From JANQPA01 sp964628385 (GTDB lineage: Bacteria > Bacteroidota > Bacteroidia > Chitinophagales > Saprospiraceae), in NCBI GenBank assembly GCA_964628385.1, contig CAZVOD010000069.1, forward strand, positions 1-26,318: a stretch of 26,318 bases of DNA. The letters run 5' to 3'. Positions 23,047 to 26,318 of this stretch are shown here, one piece after another. The translations under genes and the position numbers were made by a program. Within the stretch, counting starts at the first letter, position 1. Every line of letters starts with the position of its first letter. The notes under the pieces are model-generated. The model worked only from the letters and a program-made list of their open reading frames with translations, was not told where the DNA came from and did no database searches.

Positions 23047-26000
23047 CTAAAACAACTCCATATTTAACTTCAATTTAAAGCGTTCTTCTAACTTTTCCTT
23101 AACAAAAGAAACCAATTGTTGAAATGGTAGCTGTCGGTTTACTTTATACTGCGTATCTCTGAAGACTCCCTGTTCTACTGTTCTTCTGATATTTTGACGT
23201 GTATAAAATTCCTTTCTATGTATCCGATCGGGAGTTTGAAAAGGAACATTCTCAACATTAACCACATACCATCTGGGGCCTTCATCGGATATTAACCATT
23301 TTTGATAGCCGATTTCTTCCATCAAATATAGATAAGAACAATCACCAGCAATCTTGAATTCCACTCCACAAAGTAAGTCCTGTGGTTGGGGAGGTTCTAT
23401 TTCAATTTCTTTTTTATGCAGTTCAATCGGTCTTTTCAGGTATCTATTAAAAGGCATCACATCCTTATCGGCTGGGTCTACCTCTGTCAAGGGCCGATAG
23501 TAATAAGATTCTCTGAACCACACGCCCACTGCCTCAAAGTCAAAATTCAATTCTTGAAATAAGGTCCGATAAAACGTTAAAAGCGGTTGAGGCCGGGCAC
23601 CATAAATAGTTAGAAAAGCAATATTGCTCTTTGGAGTAAGCTTACAGTAAAGCTGCTTTTTCAGGTCAAACAGGCCCTTTTCCCATTGTTCCATGGCCTC
23701 CACAATCTTAGTCTGAAAAGTGGAAAGCGATAGCGCCGCCATATTAAGGTTGAGCTCATGATCCTCAATTTCGTTCAACATAGACTCGGCATCGGCCTTT
23801 AATTGCGTGTAAGCTGTATACTTTTCTACCTTTGATTTTATTTTCCAAAACTCATCCTTTAGCTCTCTTTTATCCCTTTCCAGAATGTCTATCTCACTGA
23901 GTAATCGTACAAACAAACTGCCCTCCTGCAGGCGGTTGAGCTGCCGGCGAAGACTGCTGGCATGATCAGCATAATTGATTTTATCCAATTCTTCCAGCAA
24001 AAGGTCCAGCCCCATCGGATCGTTTTTAATACTTATCTGAATTGCATCCTCTTTTATCGTCAGGTTGACAATCAGCTGGTCATCAAAATCAAACTCATTG
24101 AGCCTGTAAGAAAGTGGAATGATAATCTCCTCCCGTATGGTTCGTTGTAAAAAGCGAGCGCCATAGTTGGGATGGTAGCCCTCCGTACCAAGGTAATCCA
24201 GGACTGGCTCTGAAATATTCAGGGTGATCTTCCTAAAAGCAATACCTTCCCGTTTTTTAAAAATATTAATTTCTCGCTCTACTATAAATCGAATAGTAAT
24301 GGCATCCAGTGGTTCAAATGGAATGATCTCATCAATTCGGTTGAGTAGTTCCGGACGAAAGGCCTTTTGGACAGCACCAAGGAAGTGATCGCTGACCTGT
24401 TGTGTAGAAACTTCTTTTTTCCAGCCTATTCTGTTAGCTTGCAAGTTACTGGCTCCTATATTAGAAGTCATGATGATGATAGTACTACAGAAATTAACTA
24501 GCTTTCCTCTACTATCTGTAAGACGTCCTTCACTGAGTATTTGCAATAAAAGGTCATAAAAGTTGGAATGCGCTTTTTCAATTTCATCAAACAACAATAC
24601 CGAGAAGGGTTCCCGGCGAATAGCAGAAGTCAGGATACCATCAGAATCATAATCGGTACCGATAAGGCGCATTACTGCATAAGGTGATGAATATTCACTC
24701 ATATCGAATCGCAGGAGCTTATTGCGGTGGCCAAACATAAACTCAGCCAGAACTTTAGCCAGCTCTGTTTTTCCGACACCAGTAGGCCCTACGAACAGGA
24801 AAGAAGCAATGGGTTTGCCAGTACGTGCCAGCGCTGTTTTTACTCTGGCCAGTATATTGGACAGGCTGTCTACTGCTTGTTCCTGTCCATACACCGACTC
24901 ATTGAACTGCTTTTTTATGGCTCCCAAATCCAGAGGGATACTAGGGTCGATCATGAATTTGGGCATACCTGACTCTTCACAGAAATAGTCTAGAATAGAA
25001 GCTCTATTGATTTTCTGGCTATCTGCTGTTTTTTGTTGTTCCTCCTGCCTGCCTTTGTTGCTAATGATGATACTTTCCAGAAAGCGTATGGGCTTTCCGG
25101 GAAATCCCGCGTAGGGAGTAAAGCGTTTGTTGAGGCGTATGACTTCCTGTATAGCTTCATCCAGAATCTGTATCTCCTGATCTGAAGCAATATGTTTGAC
25201 TTTTTTGAGGATGATCTCTTCCAGGTCTTCTTTGGGTTCTTCCAAACGGATGATTTGGAAAAATGATAAATAATTGGGGCTTTGCAATTCAATTTTAGCA
25301 AACTCTTCTTCTGTACATTCTGCAATGACTACTATTTCGCCCCGGTTAATATAATTTCTTAGATAATCAGCCATTGAGACACTATTACCTTCATATTTAC
25401 CTACTTCAAAGAGATCCATTAAATTGCGAATGAATAAAATGTCTTTACCCGTGGATAATTCCTGACAGAGGTAAGCCAGATTATCCTGCCAGCCCGTATC
25501 ACCGGTAAGTTCTTTGATTAGGATAGAAGCGGTTGTTTCCCATATTTTTATGTCAGGAGCCAGTGCTCTAGCTGTTTCCCAGACCAGGGCTGTTTTGCCG
25601 ACACCGGAAGGTCCTACTACAATGATATTTTTAGAAAATTCACTGGAAATGGTGCGCATCATCTGCTCCAGCTCTTTTGTTCTACCATATACTACTTTAT
25701 CCTGAATGTCCAGTGACCTTGCCACTTTGGGTAACAGTTGCGAAGGCTTTTCCTTGTTCAGGGCAGCAATTTTCTTGGGGGTGTATGTCTTCAAAGACAT
25801 CTCCTGCTGAAGCAACTCAACAGAATTGTACCAAATGGTACTGATCAACTCTCTGACATTCTGAAGCTTTTTATTTTTTGCAAAATAAATGCGAATCGAC
25901 TCTTCCAGGCGGAGTTCTAGTGTATCAAAATCATCAGCGTAGCTTTCCACCCGGTAGGCAGGCACAATACCCCAATATCCCTGTTCGTAGGCTTTGTAAA

Positions 26001-26295
26001 AAATATCGAATTCTAAAGAAAAGGCAGGGTAGGAAATACGATCTTTAGCTTCCTTAAAAGAAACAACTATCGTCTTTTTACAAAAGTCACCTTGCTGAAA
26101 TTCTTCCAGGATACTATCATATTTTCCTTTATTGAGAATCTTTTCCTGTAGTTGATCACTGTATTCTTTGACCATGCTGTCCAGTGCTACGCCAAATCGC
26201 ACAGTTGTCTCATCATTTAGTGGGCTGAGGTAGCTACCGCCTGAGCTAAGGTGGATTTTGAAAGCATAGAATGGTATTTTTATCGGGAAGCTCAT
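23047..26295 (-). CDS. Clp-like double AAA+ ATPase with release-factor (PCRF)-like C-terminal domain
   Basis: A 1082-residue protein, with D2 closely like ClpB/ClpC (COG0542). The N-domain (1-195) is not the Clp_N repeat and is unrecognised. D1 has Walker A GPSGVGKT (228-235), but Walker B reads ILFIRN (286-291) where an Asp-Glu pair is expected, and the arginine-finger position reads NYLSFFQ (341-347) not RRFQ. There is no M-domain between D1 and D2. D2 is intact: Walker A GPTGVGKT (503-510), Walker B VLLFDE (566-571), sensor 1 TSN (610-612), finger Arg653 in LLNRIDE, sensor 2 GAR (712-714). The GYVG pore loop is replaced by a shorter TDYDSDG. A coiled coil (about 765-885) leads to a region (about 890-1012) with NIAFLTIYGA and GVEFKIAGDCSYLYLMEEIG, very like the PCRF domain of RF1/RF2. 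No GGQ is visible. The ATG at 26295 is the first in frame; the upstream region is outside the window. Confidence 0.9.
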   Translation of the reverse strand: MSFPIKIPFYAFKIHLSSGGSYLSPLNDETTVRFGVALDSMVKEYSDQLQEKILNKGKYDSILEEFQQGDFCKKTIVVSFKEAKDRISYPAFSLEFDIFYKAYEQGYWGIVPAYRVESYADDFDTLELRLEESIRIYFAKNKKLQNVRELISTIWYNSVELLQQEMSLKTYTPKKIAALNKEKPSQLLPKVARSLDIQDKVVYGRTKELEQMMRTISSEFSKNIIVVGPSGVGKTALVWETARALAPDIKIWETTASILIKELTGDTGWQDNLAYLCQELSTGKDILFIRNLMDLFEVGKYEGNSVSMADYLRNYINRGEIVVIAECTEEEFAKIELQSPNYLSFFQIIRLEEPKEDLEEIILKKVKHIASDQEIQILDEAIQEVIRLNKRFTPYAGFPGKPIRFLESIIISNKGRQEEQQKTADSQKINRASILDYFCEESGMPKFMIDPSIPLDLGAIKKQFNESVYGQEQAVDSLSNILARVKTALARTGKPIASFLFVGPTGVGKTELAKVLAEFMFGHRNKLLRFDMSEYSSPYAVMRLIGTDYDSDGILTSAIRREPFSVLLFDEIEKAHSNFYDLLLQILSEGRLTDSRGKLVNFCSTIIIMTSNIGASNLQANRIGWKKEVSTQQVSDHFLGAVQKAFRPELLNRIDEIIPFEPLDAITIRFIVEREINIFKKREGIAFRKITLNISEPVLDYLGTEGYHPNYGARFLQRTIREEIIIPLSYRLNEFDFDDQLIVNLTIKEDAIQISIKNDPMGLDLLLEELDKINYADHASSLRRQLNRLQEGSLFVRLLSEIDILERDKRELKDEFWKIKSKVEKYTAYTQLKADAESMLNEIEDHELNLNMAALSLSTFQTKIVEAMEQWEKGLFDLKKQLYCKLTPKSNIAFLTIYGARPQPLLTFYRTLFQELNFDFEAVGVWFRESYYYRPLTEVDPADKDVMPFNRYLKRPIELHKKEIEIEPPQPQDLLCGVEFKIAGDCSYLYLMEEIGYQKWLISDEGPRWYVVNVENVPFQTPDRIHRKEFYTRQNIRRTVEQGVFRDTQYKVNRQLPFQQLVSFVKEKLEERFKLKLNMELF

Positions 26296-26318
26296 ATGTC
26301 AATTTTGAAGGAAAATAC

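Overview
The window looks like a chromosomal segment of a Gram-negative Bacteroidota bacterium, probably a Cytophagales-type lineage (inference). The evidence is a tRNA promoter of the Bacteroidota form (TTG, 20 bases, TATTTTTG), almost no Shine-Dalgarno sequences ahead of starts, outer-membrane/LPS functions (kdsB, lipoprotein, beta-barrel remnants), and a gene set typical of that phylum: BH4-type aromatic amino acid hydroxylase, saccharopine-reductase-like enzyme, secreted subtilase, C39-peptidase ABC exporter. I see no phage, IS element, CRISPR array or rRNA.

Layout. 1-1011: truncated tRNA-Gly (minus) with its promoter, then phenylalanine hydroxylase. 1056-2510: a minus-strand helical-repeat protein of unknown role. 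2511-4753: a sparse region with a possible 21-codon ORF, a terminator-like hairpin, a small helix-turn-helix protein, another terminator, and an outer-membrane-type protein gene broken by two in-frame stops. 4774-7566: minus-strand cluster of LysM protein, cysteine synthase/CBS-like enzyme and SAM methyltransferase. 7613-9133: plus-strand kdsB, a tiny membrane protein and a Zn-ribbon Nudix hydrolase in overlapping frames. 9430-12094: saccharopine-reductase-like enzyme overlapping a polysaccharide-flippase-like protein. 12137-13090: membrane-anchored family 2 glycosyltransferase (minus). 13409-17008: C39-peptidase ABC exporter plus HlyD-type adaptor, without visible precursor peptide or TolC. 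17136-18533: dihydrolipoyl dehydrogenase (minus). 18534-19289: 756 bases without an intact gene, holding a degraded ORF and a possible minus-strand RNA with a clear terminator. 19290-22888: lipoprotein (minus), GTP cyclohydrolase I, an SDR lacking the usual catalytic serine, and a secreted subtilisin-like protease (minus). 23047-26295: a very unusual 1082-residue Clp-like AAA+ ATPase.

Connections. Phenylalanine hydroxylase needs a reduced pterin, and GTP cyclohydrolase I makes the pterin precursor; both are here but 19 kb apart. KdsB, the flippase and the glycosyltransferase all point to envelope glycan synthesis. The C39 exporter and HlyD adaptor form one secretion unit.

The most notable object is the terminal AAA+ protein. 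Its first ATPase module has lost the Walker B acidic pair and arginine fingers, the second looks catalytically intact but lacks the usual GYVG pore loop, the N-domain is not a Clp_N domain, and the C-terminus carries a coiled coil followed by a segment that reads like the PCRF domain of class I peptide release factors without a GGQ domain. That combination is my best candidate for an undescribed system.
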